NCBI RefSeq assembly: GCF_030272615.1
Contig: NC_081410.1
Coordinates: 228,256,915 to 228,320,914 of the forward strand
Length of the DNA stretch: 64,000 nt
Source: Cryptomeria japonica
Taxonomy: Eukaryota; Streptophyta; Pinopsida; Cupressales; Cupressaceae
Direction of reading: 5' to 3'
Of this stretch, positions 45,481-57,795 are shown one piece after another. How positions within the stretch are numbered: the stretch's first letter is position 1; every line of letters begins with the position of its first letter. The notes beneath the pieces are model-generated. The model saw only the letters and a list, made by a program, of their open reading frames with translations, ran no database searches and was not told the DNA's origin. A program made the translations under genes and the position numbers.

Positions 45481-46430
45481 ATTGTCCTAGGATGTTTCCA
45501 TAGAAAATACTAAATAAATACTGATGAAGGGAAGCACCTACCCTAGCAAAGGACCTTTATGGAAAAAACAGTGAATTTTTTTTATTAATTTATTAATTTA
45601 TGTTGGACAAAGCTCCACGTGGGATACCAGTGCCACATGCCTAACATAAAATAAAGGCACGCATATAAATTTAGCCTGGAAAGCTCCAAAACCAAAGGCA
45701 AAGGCAACGTGTCCCACACGCAACGTGTGCGGGCAGTGGACGTTAGATAAAGAAAAGAAGAAAAAAAATTCCAGCAGTCAAAGGAAGGGATTCATAAGTA
45801 CCTAGTACAACATCAACATTTCTCACAACATCCAAAATGGCTTTTCTTCACCCCTCCAAATTCTGTCTCAATGGGGCCCACACGCCCCTTATCCCCGAGA
45901 AACAAGGAACCTTCGCGTAACCACTTTCACATGTTGAGAAAACTTTTTATTTTAGGATAAATATTTAAAAAGAATATTAAAAAAATGAAATGAATCATCT
46001 CATGCCATGCCCATTGCCATGGCCATGGCATGGTAGATTTACACGTATGGAGTTCTTTCCGCGTGGGCAACTGGACACCGTCAAATGTTGCCGACCTAAA
46101 AAATAAAAATAAAAATAGCCCCACACTTTATCCCCTTTAAAGACCAACTTTATCTCTCTGCCCACACATAACAAGAGGAAAGGAGTCCTCGTCTTCTTCT
46201 CTTCTTCTTCTCCTTCTTCCTCTTCCGTTTTCGTCTTCTTCTTGCAAAAATATTTGTAACTGGAATTAACAGTTCTGAGCAGGCAGGGCTGGATATACAC
46301 GCTGTAAAACAACAAATTTGGTCTGTTTTCTTGTGCTTTTGTGGGGTAAACTTTTCCTATTTCTGGCTGGATCGATCTGCGATAAGATAGAGAGATCGAT
46401 TTCTGAATTGTGATTCATTGGAAAAGCAGT
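45481..46430 (+). promoter_or_regulatory. Upstream region and 5' leader of the MYB gene
   Basis: About 950 bases lie between the repeat field and the ATG. A palindromic G-box CCACGTGG occurs at 45615-45622, ACGTGTC at 45707-45713 and ACGTGTG at 45724-45730, ABRE-like sites seen in stress- or hormone-responsive plant promoters. AAAATAAAAATAGC near 46100-46118 is a possible TATA-type region. A CT-rich run (46190-46240) suits a plant 5' leader. No ATG precedes 46431 within about 165 bases. Transcription start and the sites' use are not shown by sequence alone. Confidence 0.5.
45615..45622. promoter_or_regulatory. G-box CCACGTGG
   Basis: It is a perfect palindrome with the CACGTG core bound by bZIP and bHLH factors, some 810 bp before the MYB start codon. 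Function is inferred from the motif only. Confidence 0.4.
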
Positions 46431-49400
46431 ATGACGCGCAAGTGTTCGCACTGCGGCCATAACGGCCATAACTCGAGGACTTGCCCTAATCGGGACCGTG
46501 GTGGAGTGAAATTGTTCGGCGTGAGGCTCACGGATGGCCCGATCAGGAAAAGTGCAAGTTTGGGGAATCTGTTGATGATTAATAATAACCCTCCGTCGCC
46601 CTCTCCATCCCCTTCTGCTTCTGCTTGTGTTGCTGCGGACCCCGCTGGTTATTTGTCCGATGGTCTTCTTCATCCGTCCACCTCTTCTATTTCTAGGGAG
46701 AGGAAGAAAGGTAAGCAGCTCTTTACGTTTTGGATTGCTGTAATTTGAATCACTTTGGATTTTTCCATATTTGGTTTTTTTGTGAATCAATTTGTTTTCT
46801 TGAGGTCCACAAGGTATAAATATCCAATCTTTGCCGGAAGAGATCTCTTGTACTAGTGTTTTTTATGTTAGAAATGCCCTTCGCTAGAGGGCACAAATAA
46901 CCGAGATTTCTGTGCTCTTGCAAGTGTAGATTTTCTTTTCTTGTTTTGTTTTCATTATTTCTAAAATAGTGAAAAATCTTTTTGCCTTTCAAACGGGATT
47001 TTGGCAATTATTGATCCAATTGCCAAAATGGAGTTTTAAGTTGGTAGTTTGAGATAGGGTTTCGTTTCTGAAAATATGTGCTGGGTTGTTGAGATAAGTT
47101 AAAAGGCAAGATTCAATCGAAAATATTATTACTGCATGCAAAGTGTGATTCTATCTTGAAATTGATACGTGGAGAGAAATTAAATAAATTATAAAGCTGA
47201 GCCTTTGCTTTATTTTTTTGATTGGGGGATTGAATTAATGTAAAATTTCAAATAGGTGTTTGTTTTCTTGACTGAAGATCCAAAAGAGACTTCAAGATTA
47301 CTGATGTAAATCTTGTTGAAATGTTGTTTTTGCCAGAATTATTTGATCATGTACTTAAAAAAAATAAAATGAGATCTCTTCAATCTGTTGTACATCCATT
47401 AGTCTAGCTAGGAAAATATCCCAAGGGAATAGACTGGTGGAACGGTTGTTGTTCAGGGAACTGGTCTCTAGAATTTTTAATTATTCCGAGGGGTATTCTA
47501 CTTTGTGAGGTGGATAAATGTTTTAATCACACACGTAAGAGCCTTTAGCTAAGGTGGAGTAATGTTAAAGATACGAAAAGCAAGTAAAGCTTCTTACCCC
47601 CTATGACTCTGCCTTGTGAGCTGGACGTGCCCATTGGATCATGATTCATTATAAAACCCTACAATACATTTTAGCCTTTCTCTTGCCCCTATCCCGTGGA
47701 CACAAGTAGGTTACGAATATGAGTACATTTCTAGACATTATAAGTTCTCCACCATCTGAACACTGTCTTTGGCAGGAAATGTTAAAACTATACTGACCAG
47801 TCCAATAATTGATTAAAGGTTGTTGCATTTTCGTTTCAGGTTGCAATACTCTTATAAGGATGAGAGATTTGCGAAACCATTAGACATTTGTGACCAATAT
47901 TTCTCTGGGTTTTGAGTACATGGAGGATAATCAACTCAAATTTTTGGGGTTTATGCTCTTATTTGGAAATGAGATTTGTGAAATCATGATATATTTGTGA
48001 TTAAAGTGTCTCCGAGTTTTGGGTATAGGCCCTGTAGGGCTACACGGGGACTCATTTTTGGGATGTTGAGAAGATGGCTCTTAAATAATAAGAAAAATAT
48101 AGTATTTAAAGTTTCACAGGGTTTCAATAGCCTTGTTATCATTATTCTACTCCTATATTTTACACGTCTTTCAAGAAATTTCGATAAGGTCCAAATCCAC
48201 CAAAATACATCAAGTAGTTACCCAAGGTTGCTCTCTTTAACTACTATTCAAGAATTACTCCTCTATTTCTAAAGTACTACTATTTTCTGATATCAAAAAT
48301 ACAGAAACAGCAACTTTGAGAGATAGTATTAGGCTGTTTGTCTATTTGACTTTCTTTCATTGAAAATACATTAGTAAATGGTGCAGACATTCTGCCAATT
48401 GCTGAGGGATGTTAGCAAAATAAGGGATGACCCTAGGAACATCCTCCTCTCAGTGATGTTTTGGGATGCCTCAGAATCCCTGATAAATGAGGGATTGGCA
48501 CATCCCCATCTTTGGTATGTCGTTTAAGCCAAAGAATGGATGCTATGGGATCAGAAAAGAATCATCACAATTCATAGCTCACCTCAGGTTGAGTTTGTTG
48601 ATTTAGGTCAGATCTGAGCTTGCGGAAATGTTCTTCACCTGTGGAAATGATCTGGATATTTAAGAATACTGAACACTATTGGGTGAATGTATTGGAGTAT
48701 GTGTGTGTAAAGGACAAGGTGGGGGCTAAATATGTGGGGATATGCATGCATATAGGATAGATATGCATCTATAGGATAGAGTAAAGGCTAGGGGAATGGG
48801 ACCAACTTTGCACAAGATTGTGCCATTTGTACCTATGTACATTTATCAAGACATTACAAGACATTTCCTCAAAATAAGTGCAAAAGTAAAAAGTAAATGT
48901 AATGGGTATGGAAATTTCACCATTACAGCTATTTATTAATTTATGGGTATGGAAATTTCACCATTACAGCTATTTATTAATTTATGATTAGATATTCATA
49001 TTATTCTCAATGATGTAATAACAGTATGAATATTTCGAAAATCATTTTGAATAACATTATTTTATGATATGTAGGATTTGTGCTATGGGGTAAGGAATTG
49101 GAGGAAGTGCTAGGATTTACGATTTAGGTAGTAGCTTCTTACTGTGGAGTGCTCTTTAAAATATCATACTTGGTTACTCTTTCCTTGATTCCTGGTACTC
49201 ATCCCCAGCATCCAAAACATATCCCTGTATAGGAGCCCCATAGGGGTGTGTCCAGATTTTACGAGACTTTGTATGAAGTTTGTGTTTTATGCCTCTCCAA
49301 GAGGCATCCCATGAGGTTTTGTTTATCTCAAAATTCAATTCATATCTGTTTAAGATATGAGCTAATATTGATCTGAACACATGTCAGGTATTGTGTGGCA

Positions 49401-51432
49401 CAAGGAAGAAAAAATGGTATGCTTAATTGATAGTTTTTGAGTGCGCATTAACAATTCAGGTTGGTTATGATCTGAGTGTTGAATGTGTAACAACTGAAAT
49501 TTATTGTACATTGCTATCTTAGGCTTTTAGGCTTTTAATCTCTTTTGGAATCTACCTTGGATATTTAACTCTGAGGATTGCCTTGTTCTTGGCATTTTTT
49601 TAAATAGGTATATATATATATACATACTACTCAGATGGCTATGTCATTTGCTCACGAGTAACATTTCACAGATTCTCTCGATAATTTATTTTGAATGTCT
49701 GAAAATCTGTTAAAAGTACGGTTGCTCTTGCACCAAAAGATCGACTTGGCAATGTTTGATACAGCCACTAGATTTGTAGAATCCACCAAAAGATCGACCT
49801 GGCAATGTTCGATACAACCACTAGACCTGTAGAATCCACAGGAGGCAGTTAAGCCATGTTATAGACCTGAGCGCTGCACTGCACAGCACAAGGAGATCAA
49901 GGGTGCACACCTTGCAACAATCCTCCAGTGCAAGTGAGCGGTTTGAACCTGTAAATATCACTTGTTAGAAGTATGATTTTTGTTGCACCAAAAGATCGAT
50001 TTGGTAATGCCTGATACAACCACTAGACTTTATAGAATAGGCAGTTAAGTCATGTCACAAAGCGTTCCAGACCTTCCTTTCCTTCTGCAGGCTGCATTGT
50101 ATAGCATAAGGAGACCAAGGGCACACCCCTGCAATAAAATCAACCTTAATAACATGTAGAGGGCTTGATGGAACTTGGCATTAGAGTTTGCCTTCAATTT
50201 TGTTATGGATAAAGATTGCTTTGTTCTGAGCTTTTTTCTCCATGAATTTAACTGCTCCATCTGTGTTATTTCTGTTGCCTATGATCATTAACGCTTCACT
50301 TGGTGACCTGATTTATTGTGGTTCTTAAATTTATGTAGGTGTGCCATGGACAGAGGAGGAGCATAGAATGTTTTTGCTAGGTTTGCGGAAACTAGGAAAA
50401 GGTGATTGGAGAGGGATCTCTCGGAACTTTGTGATTACAAGAACACCTACACAGGTAGCAAGTCATGCACAGAAGTATTTCATTCGACAGAGCAATATGA
50501 CCAGAAGGAAAAGACGTTCCAGCCTCTTTGATATGATAACAGAAGGGGTGAGTTTTTAATCTATTCATTTGCTTTCGAATACCAAAAGGCTTTTTTGGAC
50601 TCAACTGAGAAGTGGATTATGAAACAAAGCAACACTGCTCTGAAATTCTTTCTTAATTAATGAAGAGGTATTTGACGCTTAAAAATCCCTGCTCATCAGG
50701 GATTACTCTTTTGCTTAATTTTTTTCTTCTACTGCCCATATCTCCCACCTTTCAGATCGTTACAGATAAAAACTTATTAAAATGATTTATTTGTTTCCAT
50801 GTTGGAGGTTTACATTTAGCCATCCTGATCATTCTTTTTTCATTCGCATTTTACAGGACCATGACAATGCACTAGAAGTTTATTCAATGGTTACTACTGT
50901 TGATCCTATTTGTGAAGGTAGTGTACAGAACCAGCTCCTTCCTGGTGACCAAAATTCCATGCTTAAGCAAGACCCCAATTTTGAACATAACAATTTGGGC
51001 ATGTTATCATCACGATCAGCTTCGGATCAAGAATGTGAAACAGTTGATTCAGCAAATTCTACAGAAGTGCAAAATCAGTTCCCCCAAGGTTCAGTACAAA
51101 TGGCTTGTATTCCACCGGCATATCCCACTTTTGTGGGACAATCCCTTCCTATTCCAGTCCCTTTTTGGCCTGTTTTTAGGCCTAACCCAAATGACCTGCC
51201 ACCGAATTCCAACATTTTCAAACCTAGGGCAGAGGTTCCCAAGGCTCCGGTAAACATTGATGAGCTTACAGGCATTTCACAACTGAGTATTGGTGAACCA
51301 GCAGGTCCAATTGAACCTTCAGCCTTGTCATTGAAGCTTCTGTCTAAACCTTCTAGACAATCTGCATTTCATACAAATCCGTCACTCAACAACAGCAGTT
51401 TAAGTCCTATCAATCCCATTCATGTTGCTTAA
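46431..51432 (+). CDS. Single-repeat MYB transcription factor (SHAQKYF, MYBS3/KUA1-like)
   Basis: Three exons: 46431-46710, 50339-50547, 50857-51432, joined across GT...AG introns (gtaagc/ttatgtag; gtgagt/tttacag) give 354 residues. Residues 1-22 hold a CCHC-like knuckle ([14 protein letters not shown]). KLFGVRL near residue 28 matches the R/KLFGV repression motif. A Ser/Pro-rich linker precedes one MYB repeat (about 95-145) with [16 protein letters not shown] and the diagnostic SHAQKYF. Near residue 310 LSLKLL is an EAR-like LxLxL. The family (MYBS3, KUA1/MYBH) are nuclear repressors binding TATCCA/I-box-type sites in sugar, growth and senescence control. Exon junction phases (1, 0) keep the frame. 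It is the only intact host gene here. Confidence 0.93.
48902..48983. repeat. 41-bp tandem duplication in intron 1
   Basis: Two copies of a unit starting ATGGGTATGGAAATTTCACC are identical as far as I can see, so the duplication is recent. Confidence 0.9.
49731..50150. repeat. Imperfect repeat cluster in intron 1
   Basis: CACCAAAAGATCGACTTGGC and the following GATACAACCACTAGAC occur three times (about 49731, 49786, 49988). After the second and third copies, GGCAGTTAAG, CATGTCACA-like and GCATAAGGAGACCAAGGG-like phrases also recur, so a block of about 200-250 bp was duplicated and one end triplicated. Its origin is unknown. Confidence 0.75.
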
Positions 51433-52674
51433 GTCTTCATCAAACAAATGAAATGCAGAGGGACTGGATTCATTTTGGGATCACCGATTTTTATCAAATG
51501 TAAAAATCAATTCATTCTGTGGCAAGCAGGGTCCCTGGTACACCTCTTACCAGGTTGTAAACATATATTGGCTTGAGGTGAGGCTGATGCGGAAGGGATC
51601 TTGAATCTTGAATCAGGAAAAGGGCTCGGACTTGGGATCCTGATTTTTGTAGCAATGAGATAGGTATGCTGGGTGATTAGGAGATTTGCATTTTACTTTG
51701 CATGTTGAACACAACTACTGTTTTCAGGGGTTGATCAGCAGCGAAGAATGTGACACAAGCCATCTTAGTCTTGATTCATTTAGTCTTTAGTATCCTATTG
51801 GGAGCTCACAAGTGTGAGGAGTTGCTTATGTGGTAGTTGAGCTAAAGGGCAATGACAAGTATAATGACTATTCTTTATTTTTTACGCTTCTATTGTTGAA
51901 TTGTTTGTTATAATTTTGTGAACATCTAGGATGCAGGCCTCTTCCCAATTTTGCATAGTTATGGTAGAATTTTCTGTGTACTACAGTCAAGTATTTGAAA
52001 CAGATGATGCCTGTGAATTGATTTTAGGCAATTTAATGCATATAAATTGAATCATTGTGTTATATGTTCTTATATAATATACTATATGTTGGAAAGACCC
52101 ATGTTGCCCCATCAAGTTGGACTAGTCATAACTCGCTACGAAATCTAACATATTTTTGAATCATGAAAACCACGAAAAGCTTCGACTTGTAGAGAGCATG
52201 TCTTGTGCTCACCTAACCTATAATTAATAGGAGTTGTTGGAGAGTCTAATTCCAATTTTTGCAAAGAAAAGTGGCATTATTTTGGACATGTTTGACTCGT
52301 GAAAGGATTTCTTGCTAGTGCATGGTTATTCCATAGAAGGATTTAAGTAGGTTGGTATTTCCTTTGAAATTTGTCATCCTAATCGATCATTCCATGTCAG
52401 CTTTACTCCAAAATCTAATCCATAATCTAACCTAATCCATCATCCAATTCTTACCCACTCCTAATCTCATTCTCTATAAAATCTGTCATCAAAATTCAAA
52501 TCCGAACTCTTTTAAATCAAGTGAAAAAACCATGTCCTTAATGTCAACCCTTATCCAATCCAATAATAAAGATCCTAATTTCATTCACCACAGCCCAATT
52601 TTCCAAATAATATTTAATTGTCCTAACCAATCCTTCAATCAAGACCCTTATTTAATCCAAATTTATTTTATCCA
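51433..52674 (+). other. MYB 3' untranslated and downstream region
   Basis: No gene follows the TAA. The 3' untranslated region probably occupies the first several hundred bases; T-rich, TTGT-containing stretches and AATGCATATAAATTG near 52035 could direct polyadenylation, but no site can be fixed. From about 52080 the DNA turns repeat-like and AT-rich. Confidence 0.5.
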
Positions 52675-52848
52675 ATTATTTAATTGTCGTAATCAAAACC
52701 TTCATCCTAATTGAAAACTATTATATCCTATTTTATTCAATTGCCATAATCAAACCTTCATCCTAATTGAAAACTATTTTATCCAATTCCTAATTGAAAA
52801 CTATTATTTTATCCAATTGCCATAATCAAACCTTCATCCTCATTGAAA
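52675..52848. repeat. Short tandem repeat, about 50-65 bp units
   Basis: The phrases CCTAATTGAAAACTATT, TATCCAATTGCCATAATC and AAACCTTCATCC repeat three to four times with small deletions. No coding content. Confidence 0.75.
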
Positions 52849-53426
52849 AAAATAAGAAATCCTAGATAACCCTATAATACATCTTCCATATCCTTCCTCT
52901 AATTTGAAAACCATAGGTTATCTAATCCATTACAAAAGAAATTCGAGGTAACCTTATTCATCTTCCATCTCCTTCCTTTAATATCAAAAACCTAAATCAA
53001 TCGTTCACAAACCAAATCTTTATCCAATCAAATCAACACCTTACCTTAGATTATTCTTAATTGAGTTTGCTTATGATTGATAGTCAACTCTGATTTGAAA
53101 ACCAAAATTAAATTAAATTAACTTGTCTAAGAATTTTTCCTATCTTAAGCATAGTCAATCATTGAAAGATCTAAATCAATTCTTTCTTGGGATAATTGTT
53201 TTTTATTTCAAATATTAAAAAAAATACTTTATCGATAATTTTATTATCTTAAATATAAAAAATAAAATTATCTTAAATATTAAATATAAAAAATAAATTA
53301 TCTTAAATATAAAAAATAAACTTGTGTCATGTTGTCCACTAATATTGGGAATATGATTGGATTAAAAATATGAGAGTTTCATTATATCGATATATTAATC
53401 ATATTTTAATGAATTTCATTAATAAC
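52849..53426. other. AT-rich spacer, no gene
   Basis: The spacer is anonymous AT-rich sequence, with ATAAAAAATAAATTATCTTA repeated two to three times around 53255-53320. Nothing else can be supported. Confidence 0.5.
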
Positions 53427-53926
53427 ATTTATTTTAATATTTGAATACTTTTAATCATAATAATTTTGGAACTTAGGATAGCATTATACCTATTAAATCA
53501 TATTTTAATGGTTTTCACTAACAAATATTTATTTTAATATTTGAATAGTTAGAATCATAACTTATTAATTTCTTTTAGGTTAGATCAAATTTTTTAATGT
53601 TTGTATTTTTTTTTTTTTTTCATACAATAATGTTCTCTAGTCATTTTGTTATTACATATAAGCCACTTGGTTTAATAATATTTATTTTAATATTTGAATA
53701 CTTTTAATCATAATAATTTTGAAACTTAGGATAGCATTATACCTATTAAATCATATTTTAATGGTTTTCACTAACAAATATTTATTTTAATATTTGAATA
53801 GTTAGAATCATAACTTATTAATTTCTTTTGGGTTGATCAAATTTTTTAATGTTTGTATTTTTGTTTTTATTTTCATACAGTAATGTTCTCTAGTCATTTT
53901 GTTATTACATATAAGCCACTTGGTTT
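53427..53926. repeat. Tandem duplication, period 253 bp
   Basis: Copy one (53427-53673) and copy two (53680-53926) share ATTTATTTTAATATTTGAAT at the start and ATATAAGCCACTTGGTTT at the end, with only a few differences, mostly in the poly-T stretch. It is a clean two-copy duplication in otherwise anonymous AT-rich DNA. Confidence 0.9.
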
Positions 53927-54099
53927 TTTATAATAATAATTTAAAATTATAACTATCAAACATATAAAATGATTAAATTAATTCATTTATATAATAAAGA
54001 ATATTTATTTTATATAATTACAAATAAGAATATTTTTTATATAATTACAAATAAATAAAATTATTAGATAATAATACAATGTAAGAGAAATGAGGAATA
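53927..54099. other. AT-rich spacer, no gene
   Basis: ATAATTACAAATAA-type low-complexity sequence precedes the LINE fragment. Nothing else is visible. Confidence 0.5.
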
Positions 54100-55190
54100 C
54101 AATGCTAAGGCCCTAGGCCCTAGAAGCAACAAAACATGAAGTTCCAAATTTAACATCCCAAAAATAGAGCTACAAACTTTTGTCAACCAACATTAACCTC
54201 TCCAAAGTCTCAAGATAATCAAAACATAATTCGTCTCTCCCCCCAATATCCCAACCGTTAGCGTTCTTTGAGGCCACTTCATAGGGCAATCAGCCACTCT
54301 GATCCACTCTTTGAGGACATGACAAAAGGAAACAATAGCCAATGAACTATACATTCAAGATCTGTTTGGCCATCCAATCTTTACTTATTCAACATATCAA
54401 CCACAATTTGAGAAATTGACTAACAAATTATCTGCTTCCAATCAAGAGAACATCCTCTCTTAACAACAACCTTAATAGCAAGAACTTCCATCAAATTATT
54501 AAAATGTTGCCCTATATAAATAGAGAAGAAGAAAACAACATACCCATCACCACTTCTGCCAATACCACCAATCCTAACACGCTCTAGATTCCCACGAGAA
54601 GAACCATCTATAATAATCTTCAAAACACCAAAAAGAGGAGTCATCCACCTCCCTTTTGTATTAATCCTCTGTTTGGTTTGTCGAGATCGTTTGCCAATAG
54701 TACCACCCAAACTATTGATCCCCAAATTCAAAATCTTTACAATAGCATAATCATCACGATCAACAATCTCAAATAGATCACACTTTGCAGAAATAGTCTC
54801 TTGAAGCTTGTTAACAATCTTCTTCCATAAGCGAAAACTCACCGGATTTGGAATCCTGAAAGATCATGTGGTTTCTTTCTAGCCAAATATTTCAAATAGT
54901 GAGAGGAAGACCAATAACCCAAGCCACCTAAAGGAATGAGGTCTTCATTGGAGGTCTACCCATGCTCTCTCGAAATTCAACCAAGGAAGAAGCATGAATA
55001 CAAGTATGTTGCCATGCCTCCCACCATCTATGCCATATCTCTCTAGAGTATAGACAGTTCAAAAACAAATGTGAACTACATTCTTCATTGCTCCAATAAA
55101 GAACACAGATAGAGGGTCCTTGAAAACCTCTCTAACGAAGATTCTCCCACATGAGGCATTTCTTTTGAAAGATCAATTCAATGTTCGCAC
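54100..55190 (-). mobile_element. LINE 3' fragment: zf-RVT and RNase H remnants
   Basis: The minus strand from about 55150 reads as an RT-associated zinc-binding region (CSSHLFLNCLYSREIWHRWW, then LTIWNIWLERNHMIF near 54880). The 54420-54842 frame carries an RNase H start (IDGSSRGNLER, then NNLMEVLAI). The first Asp of the RNase H is present; the rest decays toward 54400. It is a 5'-truncated third LINE copy. No target duplication was found, so limits are approximate. Confidence 0.72.
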
Positions 55191-57180
55191 ACATAGATAC
55201 ATCTCACTAATGAATATTACATATATTTATACAAATCATCAACCTATATTTCGAGGTCGGCTAAACCCAACACAAATTACAAAATAATAACCTCACACGC
55301 AACACCAATACGTGCGGACCAAAACAATGTTGGCTAAGACATAGTCTGACCCTAAATCAATACCACAAACACACACCACCTCCAACAATTACCTCGAGCA
55401 TCCGCAACATGCTACAATCATCAAGAATGTTGCATAGCACGAAGAACACCATTGGATCAAGAATATGGTCAATAACGCACACAACGAACAATGCAGACCA
55501 TCAAAACGAATAGGACCCGATCTAGAAACATCTGCAAGCAACGTGAATCACACCAAAAACAACCACAACATCACCACTTACTAGAATTTCCATTATCAAT
55601 ATACTAGACCTCAAGAATACGTGTTGAACTAACTGTCAAACAGAAAGATTCAATTGTGGACTTGCAATTCACGAACTATTTGAATTGAGGACACATATAA
55701 ACGACCCAAACACTGCCAAATCCGCAAACCAAGATAATGCAATTCCAGAGCAATGTGGAGCACAAACCATAATACCGAATAACATGAACAACCTAATATC
55801 AACCACAATAACAGACTGCACAACTTGATCAAATCATCATGCATATCATTGAAACTTTTGTTGAATCAACTAAACATACATATTTCAAAACCCATTAAAC
55901 TGCAACAACTCAACTGCAACACACTGGCCAAACCAACTCATTTAATCCGACTACAACACTGGAATACATAGAATAATATGTTGACATCAATGACAACACA
56001 TCATTCCAACAAACTTCTTAGCAATATCCAACATAAATCACTATATAAGGCATCTCTCTCAACTCATTTACAACAATTAAACTATATGCAAACATTATCA
56101 TCAATTCAAGAGTAGATCTGATTCAAGGAGCAACTAGCTACATCAGGGCATCTTCAACTTATGTTTCAATTATGATTTCATGATGTATTTTGTGTGATTT
56201 ATCATGTTATTGCCTCAACACATGAAAGACTTATCTTAACAGTATTGCATTAGCTTTACCTATTTACATTCAAGCATTTTAGTCTTGCCCTCAAAAGACA
56301 AGCCTTTCCATTTCATTCAAGTTCAATTTCTATTTCAATTAGTGTTAGTTCCAAACCCAGGGTTTAACCTAAGGCAAACCCTTATCCACACCACCATTTC
56401 CCATGCAGGTGGCAGATTTGGAAGCCGTGCGAGTGGAAAAGGATAGAGGAGACATATACAAACTAAGATGGCTTTTGCAAAAGTTCCAAAGACCCCTCAA
56501 GACCAGGGCGAAATTGTAGGACCAAGGAAAATTTGGAGGACCAGGGCGACGAGCACTCTAGTCCTGACAATTTTCTGGAATTTTTCAGATATAGGTTTCG
56601 ATCCTCTTCTTCTTCTTAGATCCTAGTTTACAACTGTTTGACTTCTGCAACATTTTGTTTTCATCATTTCATTTCAATTTCTTATTGTTTTTTATAGATT
56701 TAGCATTTACATTTCAAAATCCTAATTCAAACACAACTTCAACTCAAACAAAAGGGGAAATAGGACCTCAATCAACATTCAACCCTCTTCTTAATAGAAT
56801 TGAGGTTGGATTTATTGAGTTCATCCTTCTTTGAATGTAATGTTTGTGAAAGTTAGACCATTTCCTAGTTTACAAAGCATAACTTGGGAAACCCTAATTT
56901 TTCATCCATTACAACAAGAAACCATAAATGCAACTTATTGATGAAACAATTTTGGCAGCAAACCTTCTAAAACTAAAAACAAACAAACTTTAGACTAGAA
57001 TCTAAATGTATTAATCTTGCAAGTTTGATTTAAAAAAAAACTGAAATCTAAATTTGCACAAAATAGTTAGAGAAAAAACTTCTACTTCTTCTCTCAAAGT
57101 ATGCTTCCAAGAAGGGTGATCTCCAAAATGAAAAAATGGCAAACTTCATCAACTTCAACTTAAATGAGGATTAGTAACTT
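55191..57180 (-). mobile_element. Degenerate LTR-element interior, antisense
   Basis: No open frame of note. It lies downstream, in minus sense, of the LTR and primer site at 57181-57795, so it should be the element interior, but no gag or pol motif is readable. At 55979-56011 another LTR start in antisense (TGTTGGAATGATGTGTTGTC) is visible, so a second LTR remnant is mixed in. Imperfect repeats of GACCAGGGCGA-type phrases lie near 56500-56550. Confidence 0.4.
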
Positions 57181-57192
57181 GCTCTGATACCA
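57181..57192 (-). other. Primer-binding site (initiator tRNA-Met type)
   Basis: On the minus strand TGGTATCAGAGC directly follows the end of the 57193-57795 LTR. Confidence 0.75.
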
Positions 57193-57365
57193 TGAAAGGA
57201 AATACAAGAGCAAGAAATGAAAGAAAATCCAAGTAAGTTTATTGATTGACGTAATGTTACCAAATAAGTTGTACAACTTGAGCGAGAAATCACCCAAACA
57301 TGAAGAGGAGAGAGAAAGAGGTAAAACAAAGAAAAATCCCTTATGTATTATGAATGAAGTAGAAA

Positions 57366-57439
<74 letters not shown>

Positions 57440-57795
57440 TCATTACAATAATATCAAAAGTGAAAAATAAGAGGAGAAGCATCTCTTAAGTAGAGATGAG
57501 AAGAGGAGATAGTTTGTAACTCCCAACTCTATGAATGCCACCATTCACAATATATGTGTGCAATGTGTCAACATCCTCTTAAAGAGGAAATCTAATGTTC
57601 CACATATTTGGAATAAATAAAATGAGTTGTGAGAACTCAAATAAGACAAAGGACTTGTAGAGATCCCTTAGGAATATTCCTACAAGTAACAAATAAAAGG
57701 AAATTAACTTTACCAAGTAAAGATTAATTCCCAACTATATTGATCAATTTTACTCAAATGATCATGATAGGGATATATCATTCCCAATCCTTTCA
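57193..57795 (-). mobile_element. Copia-type LTR (603 bp), antisense 5' LTR
   Basis: The ends form a short inverted repeat, TGAAAGGA at the left and TCCTTTCA at the right, bounded by TG and CA. A primer-binding site touches the left end, so in element sense this is a 5' LTR. It contains a (GA)n run at 57369-57436. The matching 3' LTR was not found in the window. Confidence 0.75.
57369..57436. repeat. (GA)n microsatellite
   Basis: About 33 uninterrupted GA units lie inside the antisense LTR. Its length is prone to change in sequencing and between individuals. Confidence 0.95.

Larger units (their letters stand above)
46711..50338 (+). other. Intron 1 of the MYB gene (3.6 kb)
   Basis: The intron begins gtaagc and ends ttatgtag after a T-rich tract. 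It is long for this family in compact genomes, in line with a large plant genome. It holds a 41-bp tandem duplication (48902-48983) and a roughly 250-bp imperfect duplication (49731-50150). No gene is evident within it. Confidence 0.85.

Noticed and set aside
46266-46790. 174-codon minus-strand ORF over MYB exon 1
   Set aside because: It is the antisense shadow of a coding exon and 5' leader, with no motif.
50782-50856. Upstream extension of the third MYB exon as an ORF start (MIYLFPCW...)
   Set aside because: This is intron 2; the acceptor TTTACAG at 50850-50856 fits and keeps the frame from exon 2.
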